From NCBI GenBank assembly GCA_016295225.1, contig JAEDLP010000002.1:1-55050 (forward strand): a stretch of DNA of 55,050 bases. The letters run 5' to 3'. Shown piece by piece: positions 8,084 through 15,964 of the stretch. This DNA comes from Oscillospiraceae bacterium. GTDB taxonomy: Bacteria; Bacillota; Clostridia; Oscillospirales; Oscillospiraceae. A program made the translations under genes and the position numbers. Position 1 is the stretch's first letter; every line of letters starts with the position of its first letter. The notes under the pieces were generated by a model that saw only the letters and a program-made list of their open reading frames with translations, searched no databases and was not told the DNA's origin.

Positions 8084-9301
8084 ATGGAATTCAAACTGAA
8101 TGAAGACCAGCAGATGATTCACGACCTCGCAGCCGATTTCGCACAGACCGTTCTGCTGCCCCGCCTCGACGACATCGAAAAGGGCGAGATGGTGGAAGTT
8201 TCCAACGGCGAAAAGCACGTTCAGCTGCTGCACGATATCCACGAGCAGATGGTCGAGTGCGGCTTCGTCGGCATCTCCTTCCCCGAGGAGTATGACGGCC
8301 TGGGCATGGGCCACGTGGAGCAGGCTATCGTGATTAAGGAGATCTCCCGTATCTCCCCCACCGCTGGTAAGGCTCTGGACGTTTACATCCTGGGTCTGGA
8401 AGCTCTGGACCTGTATGCTTCCCACGAGCAGAAGCTGAAGTATCTGGCTCCCTGCTGCCGCGGTGAGAAGACCGTCTCCTTCGCATTCACCGAGCCCGAG
8501 ACCGGTTCCGACCCCAAGATGCTGAAGACCCGCCTGACCAAGCAGGCTGACGGCACCTACCTGCTGAACGGCGTGAAGCGCTTCATCTCCAACGCTGGTT
8601 ATGACGGCCCCTGCGTCCTGTTCGCTCTGGAAGCTACCGAAGAGGGCAAGGACATCGTCACCGGCGTCGTCATCGACAAGTTCTGCAAGGGCTACTCCAT
8701 CTCCTCTCCCTGGGAGAAGATCGGCTTCAAGGGCTCCGAAGTCTGGGATATCTTCCTGGATGACGTGGTCGTGACCGAGGACCAGATCCTGGGCAATCAC
8801 GGCGACGGCTTCACTCAGCTGCTGGGCACCACCGCTTACGGCAAGCTGGGCTTCACCGCAGTCTTCGTCGGTACCGCTCTGGGCGCTGCTGACCTGGCTC
8901 TGGCTTACTGCCAGGAGAAGCTGCACCGCGGCAAGTCCATCACCAAGTTCCCCACCACTCAGCTGCGTCTGTCCACCATGCTGACCTATGCTCACACTGC
9001 TGAGCTGCTGTGCCTGGAAGCTGCTGATTACTGCGACCACAACCACTTCGCTAACGACGACATCGCTACCATGCGTGCTGTCCAGGCTCGTACCGCTCAG
9101 GCAAAGGGCTACGCTGCTGAGACCGCTACCAAGGTTGCTACCATGGCTGTCAACGCTATGGGCGCTTACGGCGTCTGCGACGAGTACCGTGCAGAGCGCT
9201 TCGTCCGTGACGCTGCTATCGCTCCCAACATCGAGGGTTCCGGCGATATCCAGTACCTGATCCACGGTATGTACGTCGCTGCTAACGGCAACACCAACTA
9301 A
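8084..9301 (+). CDS. Acyl-CoA dehydrogenase family protein
   Basis: Flavoprotein of 405 residues in the short/medium-chain acyl-CoA dehydrogenase family, removing or adding hydrogen across C2-C3 of an acyl-CoA. Visible marks: FTEPETGSD at residues 135-143 (FAD/substrate loop) and a C-terminal IEGSGDIQ in place of the usual YEGTSEIQ; the Glu near residue 384 is at the catalytic-base position. It needs an electron-transfer flavoprotein, and none is encoded here. The start has AGGAGG at the right distance. Rich use of GCT and CGT codons sets it apart from GC-rich neighbours and suggests high expression. Butyryl-CoA dehydrogenase activity is plausible, but the variant active-site motif leaves the substrate open. 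Confidence 0.88.
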   Translation: MEFKLNEDQQMIHDLAADFAQTVLLPRLDDIEKGEMVEVSNGEKHVQLLHDIHEQMVECGFVGISFPEEYDGLGMGHVEQAIVIKEISRISPTAGKALDVYILGLEALDLYASHEQKLKYLAPCCRGEKTVSFAFTEPETGSDPKMLKTRLTKQADGTYLLNGVKRFISNAGYDGPCVLFALEATEEGKDIVTGVVIDKFCKGYSISSPWEKIGFKGSEVWDIFLDDVVVTEDQILGNHGDGFTQLLGTTAYGKLGFTAVFVGTALGAADLALAYCQEKLHRGKSITKFPTTQLRLSTMLTYAHTAELLCLEAADYCDHNHFANDDIATMRAVQARTAQAKGYAAETATKVATMAVNAMGAYGVCDEYRAERFVRDAAIAPNIEGSGDIQYLIHGMYVAANGNTN

Positions 9302-9324
9302 TTCCAATCCCTCAATGCAACTTC

Positions 9325-9354
9325 CGTCAGCCGCCTCCTCGGGGGCGGCTGACG
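9325..9354 (+). promoter_or_regulatory. Intercistronic hairpin between dehydrogenase and crotonase
   Basis: Perfect 11-bp stem CGTCAGCCGCC / GGCGGCTGACG without a following T-run. It lies 24 bp after the dehydrogenase stop and may act as a 3'-protecting or processing hairpin that adjusts expression of the two genes. Confidence 0.55.
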
Positions 9355-9420
9355 TAAGCAAATAGGTCCCCTGGCCCCTTTTAAAGGCCAAATAGTACTT
9401 TATAAATGGAGGATTTTACT

Positions 9421-10287
9421 ATGAAACCCGTGTATCCCGCACCCAGAGCACTGCCTACTTATGAGAACCTGCTGCTCGAGATGGTCGAGCCCCAGATCCT
9501 GAAGGTCACCCTGAACCGTCCCAAGGCTTACAACGCTCTGTCCCACGGTCTGGTCAGCGACCTGACCAACCTGGCTCAGTGGCTGGTTGACGAGTACTAC
9601 AACATCCGTGTCGTCCTGCTGTACGGCGGCGACGAGGGCAAGGGCTTCTGCGCTGGCCTGGACGTTAAGCAGGGCCTGGACGAGTACGAGCAGACCGTCC
9701 CCGGCTTCTATCACTATCAGATCAAGCTGGGCGAGCTGGAGTGGTACATCTCCAAGACTCCTCAGCCCTGGATCACCCTGATCGACAACGTTTCCGCTGG
9801 CGGCGGCTTCTCCCTGGCTATGTGCTCCGATATCCGTATCTGCACCCAGACCGCTCGTTTCTCCTGCTTCTATGCTAACGTCGGCATCGGCGGCTGCGAC
9901 ATGTCCTCCTCCTACTTCCTGCCCCGCCTGATCGGCACCGGCCGTGCATTCGAGATGATGCTGACCGGCAACTTCATCAACGCTGAAGAGGCTTGGAACC
10001 TGGGCCTGGTGTCCAAGGTCGTCGAGGATCGTGCTGCTCTGGTTCCCGCTGGTCTGGAACTGGCTCGCGTCATCGCTGCTAAGGATCCCATGGCTGTCCG
10101 CCTGACCAGAGAAGCTATGCGCGCTAACGTCGACGCTGCTGGCTTCGACAACGCTCTGCAGGTTGAGAACCGCAACCAGACCCTGATGATCGCCCACAAC
10201 GTCAACAAGGACGCTTCTCAGGATCCCATCGGCAAGTACTGGATCGAGGATCGTACCGATCCCATGAACCCCAAGGGTGCTAACTAA
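9421..10287 (+). CDS. Crotonase-superfamily (enoyl-CoA hydratase/isomerase) protein
   Basis: Protein of 288 residues with the crotonase fold: oxyanion-hole elements GFCAGLD (75-81) and NVSAGGGFSLA (123-133). Glu178 in RAFEMMLTG corresponds to the second catalytic Glu of enoyl-CoA hydratase. The first catalytic Glu is not present: the FxxPE region reads FSCFYANVG, with a Cys-Asp pair at 159-160 resembling the Asp-based isomerase subgroups. It may therefore be an isomerase or other crotonase-type enzyme rather than a plain hydratase. ATG at 9421 is chosen because GGAGG lies just before it; the upstream ATG at 9406 precedes that site. Codon use matches the dehydrogenase upstream, its likely partner. 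Confidence 0.85.
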   Translation: MKPVYPAPRALPTYENLLLEMVEPQILKVTLNRPKAYNALSHGLVSDLTNLAQWLVDEYYNIRVVLLYGGDEGKGFCAGLDVKQGLDEYEQTVPGFYHYQIKLGELEWYISKTPQPWITLIDNVSAGGGFSLAMCSDIRICTQTARFSCFYANVGIGGCDMSSSYFLPRLIGTGRAFEMMLTGNFINAEEAWNLGLVSKVVEDRAALVPAGLELARVIAAKDPMAVRLTREAMRANVDAAGFDNALQVENRNQTLMIAHNVNKDASQDPIGKYWIEDRTDPMNPKGAN

Positions 10288-10310
10288 TCTAAGCTTACTT
10301 GCTTGATTCC

Positions 10311-10344
10311 AAAGACCTCCGGCTTCGGCCGGAGGTCTTTTTTC
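10311..10344 (+). terminator. Terminator after crotonase
   Basis: Stem AAAGACCTCCGG / CCGGAGGTCTTT closed by a C(TTCG)G tetraloop and followed by a T-run. A textbook intrinsic terminator. Confidence 0.95.
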
Positions 10345-10378
10345 TATGCACTGCTCACGCATGAAGTTTTATCGGTCA

Positions 10379-10407
10379 TTGACTTTTTCCCCGGCGTCCC
10401 GTATCAT
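10379..10407 (+). promoter_or_regulatory. Promoter of the first EamA transporter
   Basis: TTGACT, 17 bases, TATCAT, about 38 bp before the start codon. Confidence 0.7.
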
Positions 10408-10445
10408 TTTCCTACCACTATTATTATGTTGGGAGATCGTCACCC

Positions 10446-11348
10446 ATGAAATCAAACCTCTCTTCCCTGTCCATGGCCCGGGCTCAGATCATCGCCGCCA
10501 TGACGGTCTTCGGCACCATCGGCATCTTTGTGCGCTATATCCACCTGCCCTCCAGCATCATTGCCCTGGTTCGGGGGATCATCGGCGCAGCCTTCCTGCT
10601 GCTGGCCCTGGGTCTGAAGCGGACCCGCCCCGATAGGGGCGCCATCCGCAAAAATCTCCTGCTCCTGTGCCTGTCCGGGGCGGCCATCGGCTTCAACTGG
10701 ATTCTCCTCTTCGAAGCCTACCACTACACCACCGTGGCCACCGCCACCCTGTGCTACTACTTCGCCCCCATCTTCGTCACCCTCCTCTCCCCCCTCCTGC
10801 TGGGGGAAGGGCTTACCCGGCGAAAAATCCTCTGCGTGCTGGCAGCCCTGGGGGGAATGGTCCTGGTCTCCGGCCTGCCCCAGACGGGGCTCCCCTCTCT
10901 GTCGGAGGCCAAGGGCATTCTCTTCGGCTTCGGCGCGGCCATTCTCTACGCCAGTGTGGTCCTGATGAACAAAAAGATTTCCGGCGTCGGGGCCTTTGAC
11001 AAGACCATGGTTCAGCTGGCCGCCGCCGCTGTGGTCCTGCTGCCCTACACCCTGGTCACCGAGGACTACAGCGCCCTCTCCCCCACCCCCCTGGCCATTT
11101 TCCTGCTGGTGGTGGTGGGCGTGGTTCACACCGGCGTATGCTACACCCTCTACTTCGCCTCCCTGGCCCACCTGCCCGCCCAGACCGCCGCCCTCTTCAG
11201 CTACATCGACCCGGTGGTGGCCATCCTGCTGTCCGCCTTCTTCCTGGGGGAGCCCATGGGGCTGCTGGGAGCCGTCGGCGCGGTTCTGGTGCTGGGCTCC
11301 ACCCTGGTCAGCGAACTGCCAGAAGGAAAACTTTTTGTAAATAGTTGA
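10446..11348 (+). CDS. EamA/DMT-family transporter
   Basis: Integral membrane protein of 300 residues with about ten hydrophobic segments arranged as two EamA repeats (first roughly 13-140, second 155-295). The drug/metabolite transporter superfamily exports amino acids, metabolites or drugs; nothing in the sequence fixes the substrate. GGGAG lies upstream of the ATG. It is a single gene: its own promoter lies upstream and a new promoter starts the lipoprotein genes after it. Confidence 0.9.
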   Translation: MKSNLSSLSMARAQIIAAMTVFGTIGIFVRYIHLPSSIIALVRGIIGAAFLLLALGLKRTRPDRGAIRKNLLLLCLSGAAIGFNWILLFEAYHYTTVATATLCYYFAPIFVTLLSPLLLGEGLTRRKILCVLAALGGMVLVSGLPQTGLPSLSEAKGILFGFGAAILYASVVLMNKKISGVGAFDKTMVQLAAAAVVLLPYTLVTEDYSALSPTPLAIFLLVVVGVVHTGVCYTLYFASLAHLPAQTAALFSYIDPVVAILLSAFFLGEPMGLLGAVGAVLVLGSTLVSELPEGKLFVNS

Positions 11349-11367
11349 CCCGCCAGGACTTCCCGAC

Positions 11368-11396
11368 TTGCGACAGACCCGTTTAGACGGTATAAT
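11368..11396 (+). promoter_or_regulatory. Promoter of the lipoprotein cluster
   Basis: TTGCGA, 17 bases, TATAAT, followed by a 59-nt leader to the first lipoprotein. Confidence 0.7.
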
Positions 11397-11455
11397 GAAA
11401 GATAAAGTAAGCATTCCATTTAGCTCTACAACAACCAACCAAAGGAGACATCACC

Positions 11456-11803
11456 ATGAAACGATTATCTGCTCTGTTCCTGGCCCTGCTGATGGCCCTG
11501 TCCCTGTGCGCCTGCGGCGGCGGGGCTGACTCTGCTCTGGGCAAGTACAACTGCACCTCTATCGTCATGAACGATATCGACCTGGGCAGCAGCGGCGAAT
11601 GGCTGGAACTGAAGGACGACGGAAAGGCCTCTGTCTACATGAGCGGCGAAACCCACAGCGCCGAGTACACCCTGGAGGAGAACGTCCTCACCATGACCAT
11701 CGACGGCCAGGAAGTGGGAACCGGCACCCTGGAAAACGGCGTGCTGACCCTGGAGTTCCTGGGCACGACCTGCGTCTTTGAGCAGGAAGCCGCCGAAGCG
11801 TAA
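11456..11803 (+). CDS. Small lipoprotein with a repeat domain shared with its neighbour
   Basis: Precursor of 115 residues with a lipoprotein signal peptide (lipobox LCAC, Cys19). The mature part is a single compact domain of about 85 residues: G-x-Y-x-C-T-S at its start and VGTGTLENGVLTLEFLGTTC near its end. The same domain recurs at residues 48-135 of the next protein, so the pair arose by duplication. It is anchored on the outer face of the membrane. No function is recognised; two conserved Cys in the domain could form a disulfide. Confidence 0.8.
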   Translation: MKRLSALFLALLMALSLCACGGGADSALGKYNCTSIVMNDIDLGSSGEWLELKDDGKASVYMSGETHSAEYTLEENVLTMTIDGQEVGTGTLENGVLTLEFLGTTCVFEQEAAEA

Positions 11804-11832
11804 ATCCATTCCCTCAGAAAAGAGGCATTCCT

Positions 11833-12720
11833 ATGTGCAAGAAACCCTTTCTCTCTGTCCTGACCTTGGTTCTGGCTCTGACCCTGTGCGCCTGCGGCGG
11901 CAGCGCGGAACCCTCGGAACCCACGGAGACCCCTGTGACCGCGGCCTCCAACGACCCCAATCTGGGTACCTACACCTGCACCTCTGTGAAGATGGACGAC
12001 ATGGACATCGGGGCGGAGGGCCAGTGGATTCAGCTGAACCCCCAGGGGAATGCCGTCATTTTCCTCGTGGACGAGCCCGACGAGGGCCAATGGAGCCTGA
12101 ATGGCTCGATCTTTACCCTGACCATAACCGGGGAAACCGTAGGGACCGGCACCCTGGAAAACGGCGTGCTGACCCTGGATCTCATGGGGACCCAGTGCGT
12201 CTTCCTTCGGGACGGCGCGGAGGCCCCCAAGGAGACCGCCCCGGAGGCTCCCGCCGAGACCGAAGACGAGGAGTCCGACCTGCCGCCCGTGGGCTATGCC
12301 TACCTCTCCTGCTACGGTGATTTCTACCGGATTACGTATCCCACCGATCTCTTCCAGCCCTCGTCTGACGGCCTCACCGACCTGGTGGGCCAGGAGGGAA
12401 CCAAGGGCTGGATCACCCGGCTGGACAGCCGGGACGCCGTGGATCAATGGCTCTCCGGCTTTTCGGCCAAGGCCGACAGCCAGGAGGTTCTCTCCTTCGA
12501 GAGTCTCTCCCTGACCGCAGCCGGGTACCCCGCCCAGGCGGTGGTCTACGAGGACGCCAAGGGCTGGCACAGCGCGGTGGTGGTGAACTTCGGCCGGGAT
12601 CTGGGCGACAAGACCGCCCCCATGTACGCCGCCTGCCTGTCCTTCTCCGGCGACAGCCGGGAGGCCGTCTGGAACGACGAAATCCAGGCCATGGCGGCCA
12701 GTCTGGAACTGACCCCCTGA
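11833..12720 (+). CDS. Lipoprotein with duplicated domain plus C-terminal extension
   Basis: Precursor of 295 residues with lipobox LCAC (Cys20). After a Pro/Glu/Thr-rich linker comes the domain shared with the preceding lipoprotein (about residues 48-135, ending VGTGTLENGVLTLDLMGTQC), then an acidic linker and a second domain of about 140 residues with aromatic-rich beta character that I do not recognise. It follows the first lipoprotein by 29 bp. Probably a cell-surface protein; function unknown. Confidence 0.8.
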   Translation: MCKKPFLSVLTLVLALTLCACGGSAEPSEPTETPVTAASNDPNLGTYTCTSVKMDDMDIGAEGQWIQLNPQGNAVIFLVDEPDEGQWSLNGSIFTLTITGETVGTGTLENGVLTLDLMGTQCVFLRDGAEAPKETAPEAPAETEDEESDLPPVGYAYLSCYGDFYRITYPTDLFQPSSDGLTDLVGQEGTKGWITRLDSRDAVDQWLSGFSAKADSQEVLSFESLSLTAAGYPAQAVVYEDAKGWHSAVVVNFGRDLGDKTAPMYAACLSFSGDSREAVWNDEIQAMAASLELTP

Positions 12721-12753
12721 TATGGAATCCCATTCTCAAAGGAGGTATCCTCT

Positions 12754-13728
12754 ATGATATGGAAACGATGGGCCGCTTTCGGCCTTTCCCTGGCCCTGCT
12801 GCTGGGCCTGACCGCCTGCGGCCAGACCCCCGAACCGGCAGAGTCCCCTGAACCCGAGACCCCGGCGGTGGAAACGCCCGCCCCCACCACCGCCGATCCC
12901 TCTCTCACCGACCTGCGGACCACCCTGGCAGAGAAGGATTCCCCCTGGGCCATCGCCTTTCTGGGCGATCTCTCCCAGGGCTGCTCCCCGGAGGACCTGC
13001 TGGCGGAGACCGATTACCCGGAGACCTACCCCTTCCTGACGGACATCACCGGCGACCAGGTGGTGACCTATGAGGGGACCGAGGTCTACTGCGTGGTTCC
13101 CCGGGATGAGGACGCCACCCTCACCGTCCAGACCTGCGTCTGCGGGGAGGACGGTCAGCCCATCCCCCAGGAGACGATCTACCGGGGGGACGGCCAGCCG
13201 GTCATCCTGGTGTGCAACGTCAGCGACATCATCCCCAATCTGCTGGTGACCGTCACCGCCCCCGGCGGCAGCCCGGTCTCCTACGCCCCCGGACTGAGCC
13301 TGTGCGACGGCTCCGTGGCCCTGCCCGCGGACTCCTCCATCTATGATTTCAGCCTCTACCCCGACGCCCCCAAGGGCAACACCGACACGGACTTCCTGGG
13401 TTCCTGGACGGCCACCGTGACCCAGGAGGGCAGAGAGGTCCTCTGCCAGCTGGACTTCCAATCGGACGGAACCATGACCTACCGGGTGGGCTACCCCAAC
13501 TCGGAGTGGATGGACATCCTGGAGGGGACCTTCTACGTCATCGAGACCAGCACCCAGTACCCGGTGGGGGCGGTGCTCTTTGAGATGACCTCCACCATGG
13601 ATCAAAGCCCCTTCTGGGGGGTCTTCTCCCTGGAAAACAGCGGCAGTGCTCTCACCGTGACCCACATCAGCGGGGATTCCCTGCTCTACGGGTTCGACGG
13701 CCAAGCCATCACCCTGACCGCCCGCTGA
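12754..13728 (+). CDS. Third lipoprotein of the cluster
   Basis: Precursor of 324 residues with signal peptide and lipobox LTAC, followed by a Pro/Glu-rich spacer (TPEPAESPEPETPAVET) that would lift the domain from the membrane. The remaining 270 residues are rich in Thr, Asp and Gly with a beta-strand pattern; there is a weak echo of the neighbours' domain in GSWTATVTQEGREVLCQLDF. It begins 33 bp after the second lipoprotein with AAAGGAGG at its start and ends before a strong terminator. Function unknown. Confidence 0.78.
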   Translation: MIWKRWAAFGLSLALLLGLTACGQTPEPAESPEPETPAVETPAPTTADPSLTDLRTTLAEKDSPWAIAFLGDLSQGCSPEDLLAETDYPETYPFLTDITGDQVVTYEGTEVYCVVPRDEDATLTVQTCVCGEDGQPIPQETIYRGDGQPVILVCNVSDIIPNLLVTVTAPGGSPVSYAPGLSLCDGSVALPADSSIYDFSLYPDAPKGNTDTDFLGSWTATVTQEGREVLCQLDFQSDGTMTYRVGYPNSEWMDILEGTFYVIETSTQYPVGAVLFEMTSTMDQSPFWGVFSLENSGSALTVTHISGDSLLYGFDGQAITLTAR

Positions 13729-13740
13729 ACCGCAAAAGCA

Positions 13741-13771
13741 AAAGCGTCCGAACAAATCGGGCGCTTTTTTT
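13741..13771. terminator. Terminator of lipoprotein cluster, shared with the orphan tail-type gene
   Basis: Stem AAAGCG-T-CCGA / TCGG-G-CGCTTT with seven T residues on the plus strand and a T-rich stretch on the minus strand. Convergent genes on both sides end within 15 bp of it. Confidence 0.85.
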
Positions 13772-13781
13772 GCAGCGATTT

Positions 13782-14303
13782 TCACTTCTTGACCCCGTAG
13801 AGACTGCAGCTGGTTCCCTTCTGGAAGATAGCGGAGCCGGCGCAGGCCAGGGTCAGGGAAGCCATATCCCCCGCTGTCACCCCGGAGATTCGGAAGGACC
13901 CGCTGGCAGTCCCGGTGGCCCCGGGGGCGAACCACCAGCCGCCGATCCCCCCGGGGAGGAGGCACAGGTGGATCACCAGGCCCCGGCTGCCGTCGGCTGC
14001 CATGGCGGCCAGCTCCACAGGGGTGGTCTCGTTGACCTGCAGGGTGGCGGCAGCCGCCCCGGAGGTCAACGGGCTCAGGTAGAGCTGAAGCTCGGCGTAC
14101 TGGGTCAGGTCGTAGTCCAGCAGGTCCAGGGAGATGGACGCCGCCCCGGCGGCAAGGGTGGTCCCGGTGAGCCGGACCAGGGCCCGGGCGTTCACCGCCG
14201 CGTCGATCCGGCTGTTGTCGAAGTTGAAGTCGGTGCGCAGAACCGGGTCGGTGCCGATCCACTGGTTCAGGCGCAGATGGGTGGTTTTGTTGGTGCTTGC
14301 CAT
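13782..14303 (-). CDS. Orphan phage tail/appendage-type structural protein
   Basis: Protein of 173 residues. Its first 35 residues (beginning MASTNKTTHLRLNQWIGTDP, then VLRTDFNFDNSRIDAAV) match the N-terminal pattern of many Firmicutes phage tail-fibre or tail-associated proteins. The rest is Ala/Gly/Thr-rich beta-type sequence without Cys until the end. It stands alone between a terminator and the WYL gene, 20 kb from the phage operon. ATG at 14303 is preferred over upstream in-frame starts because AAAGGAG lies just before it. Upstream sits the palindromic promoter element shared with the phage operon. I infer it supplies a tail or fibre part to the particle encoded there. Confidence 0.7.
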   Translation of the reverse strand: MASTNKTTHLRLNQWIGTDPVLRTDFNFDNSRIDAAVNARALVRLTGTTLAAGAASISLDLLDYDLTQYAELQLYLSPLTSGAAAATLQVNETTPVELAAMAADGSRGLVIHLCLLPGGIGGWWFAPGATGTASGSFRISGVTAGDMASLTLACAGSAIFQKGTSCSLYGVKK

Positions 14304-14361
14304 AGGCATTCTCCTTTCTTTCCCCGCCGTACGAAGGTCCATACGGTTTCAGGGTATCTCT

Positions 14362-14406
14362 ACTAATATGGAAAATCCGGGGGTTTCGTGTACGGAACCG
14401 TACACG
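14362..14406 (-). promoter_or_regulatory. Palindrome-type promoter of the orphan tail gene (copy 1)
   Basis: On the minus strand: CGTGTACG-GTTC-CGTACACG (perfect 8-bp arms, 4-base centre), exactly 18 bases, then TATTAGT. The start codon lies about 60 bp downstream. The identical arms, spacer length and TATTAGT occur upstream of the terminase gene at 47705-47749. The palindrome occupies the -35 area, as expected for an activator or dedicated sigma-factor site. Confidence 0.75.
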
Positions 14407-14453
14407 GTTCCGGGGGTGATTTTTTCCGGGAGGGCTTCCAATGGGACATCAAC

Positions 14454-14484
14454 AAAAAACGCCTCCCGACGGGAGGCGTTTTTT
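14454..14484 (-). terminator. Terminator of the WYL regulator gene
   Basis: Perfect stem of AAAAAACGCCTCCC and its complement with a 3-nt loop; T-runs on both strands. It abuts the WYL stop codon and insulates the orphan tail gene from read-through. Confidence 0.9.
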
Positions 14485-15467
14485 CATACCGCTTTGGGGC
14501 GGTGGTTCGGAATGGATTCTCCGGTCTGGTACCGCTCCTGCCAGAGCTTGGCGGCCCAGGGGGGCGCGATGACGGCGGCCCGGTCTCCGTGGGCGGCGAT
14601 CCAGCCCCAGAACCGGGGGCCCACCACCACGTCGGCAGTGACGGTGAAGTTCTCCCCCTCGGGGACCAGGACGACATCGGACCCGAACTGGTCCAGGACC
14701 TCCCCGGCGATGGCCTGGCAGCAGCGCAGGCGGACCCGCTCTCTCCGGGCGGGGTCCAGGCCAAAGGGGGCGGCGTCCCACAGGCTGGCGTCGGCCTCGG
14801 GTCCCTGGGCGGGCATACCGGTGCTCAGCACGTCGCTCATGCGGTCGGGCCGGTAGAGCCGCAGGGTGCGGTCCCGGTGGTCCCAGGCCAGCAGGTGGTA
14901 GTTCTCCCCGAACCACAGCAGCCCCTTGGGGGTGATGACCCGGCGGGAGCCCACGGCCGTTCTCCCCTTGCCCTTGTCATAGCCCACGGGGACAAAGCTC
15001 ATGGCCTTCCGGCCCTGAATGGCGGCGTGGATGCGGTCGATGGCCACCCGAACCTCATCCGGGTGGGCGGCAGCCCGGCGGCGGACCGACACAGGCCGGC
15101 GCAGGCTCTTCCGCTGGGGCAAGGGCGCCATGGCGGCCAGCTTGTCCAGCAGGGCGTCCTTCTGATCCTCTGGCATCCAGCGGTAGACGGAAATGGCGTC
15201 GATGATGGTGCGCAGTTCACTGTGAGAGAAGGTGCGGCGGCCGATGTACCAGCCCCCCTCGGCTCCCGCCCGGAAGGTCACATCCAGCCCATGCTTCCGC
15301 AGGGCGGCCATGTCCCGGTAAATGCTCTTGCGCTCGGCGGTGACCCCGTGACGGGCCAGCCGGGTGACCAGAGCGGCCAGGGGCAGCGGATGCTTATCGT
15401 CGGTTTCCTCCTGCAGGATGCGAGCGAGCATCAAGGTGCGGTCTCGCTGGTCGGTATGCTTTCCCAT
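14484..15467 (-). CDS. WYL-domain transcriptional regulator (HTH-WYL-WCX)
   Basis: Protein of 327 residues. The N-terminal winged helix (about 1-70) contains AALVTRLARHGVTAERKSIY and RDMAALRKHGLDV. The central WYL domain includes KGLLWFGENYHLLAWDHRDR followed by TLRLYRPDRM; a C-terminal WCX-like segment ends the protein. WYL regulators sense nucleic acids or small ligands, and several act in DNA-damage or phage-defence control (PafBC, DriD, CapW/BrxR). The ATG at 15467 is favoured over 15500 by AGGAGG placement. Its promoter contains a GAAC-N4-GTTC palindrome. Its position next to the palindrome promoter makes it a candidate regulator of the phage-like genes; this is inference. Confidence 0.9.
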   Translation of the reverse strand: MGKHTDQRDRTLMLARILQEETDDKHPLPLAALVTRLARHGVTAERKSIYRDMAALRKHGLDVTFRAGAEGGWYIGRRTFSHSELRTIIDAISVYRWMPEDQKDALLDKLAAMAPLPQRKSLRRPVSVRRRAAAHPDEVRVAIDRIHAAIQGRKAMSFVPVGYDKGKGRTAVGSRRVITPKGLLWFGENYHLLAWDHRDRTLRLYRPDRMSDVLSTGMPAQGPEADASLWDAAPFGLDPARRERVRLRCCQAIAGEVLDQFGSDVVLVPEGENFTVTADVVVGPRFWGWIAAHGDRAAVIAPPWAAKLWQERYQTGESIPNHRPKAV

Positions 15468-15498
15468 ATGGTGGTCCCTCCTTTGTTTCGTTGCCACC

Positions 15499-15527
15499 AT
15501 TATAGAACATTTGTTCTATTTTTGCAA
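15499..15527 (-). promoter_or_regulatory. WYL gene promoter with an SOS-box-like operator in the spacer
   Basis: Minus strand TTGCAA, 17 bases, TATAAT. The spacer contains a dyad TAGAACA-TT-TGTTCTA whose core GAAC-ATTT-GTTC (15505-15516) fits the Firmicutes LexA/DinR core GAAC-N4-GTTC. A repressor there would block RNA polymerase. It could be LexA, or the WYL protein itself. Confidence 0.7.
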
Positions 15528-15631
15528 GAGGGAGATTGCCGGGCAGAGTACAAAAAATGGGTCAGCAGCTTCTGAGGCAGGAGGGTTCCTGTCCCGATTC
15601 CTTTTCCATGTTCCATTTTCAATGTTTCATA

Positions 15632-15964
15632 TTACTCCCAGCCCTTCCAGACCTCGGGCTGGTTGCCCACGGTGGCCTGCTTGCCGTTGCGGACGATGGG
15701 GGTTTTCAACAGGGTGGGGTCCTCCAGGAGTTTTTCGATCTTGGCCTCGTTGTGAGCCAAGTACCGGAGGAGGGGTGCGTCGGGGTGCTTCTCGTCGATG
15801 AGGTCCTCCAGCTTCACGGACCGGAGGACGGAGGTCAGCTCCCCCTTGCTGATGCCGTATTTCTTCAGGTCAATATACTGATACTTGACCCGCCGTTCCT
15901 TAAAATAGCGCTCGGCCTTTTTGGTGTCGAAGCACTTGGGTTTGCCAAAGATCTGAATGTTCAT
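15632..15964 (-). CDS. ArsC/Spx-family thioredoxin-fold protein
   Basis: Protein of 110 residues. The start MNIQIFGKPKCFDTKKAERY has the single active-site Cys of the ArsC-like family (Cys11, no CxxC), followed by the TPIVRNGKQATVG segment typical of Spx/YffB/ArsC-like folds. Arsenate reductases of this fold use glutaredoxin, whereas Spx proteins bind RNA polymerase. No ars genes are nearby, so a redox or regulatory role is at least as likely. Single gene with its own GAAAGGCGGG-type ribosome site. Confidence 0.85.
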   Translation of the reverse strand: MNIQIFGKPKCFDTKKAERYFKERRVKYQYIDLKKYGISKGELTSVLRSVKLEDLIDEKHPDAPLLRYLAHNEAKIEKLLEDPTLLKTPIVRNGKQATVGNQPEVWKGWE

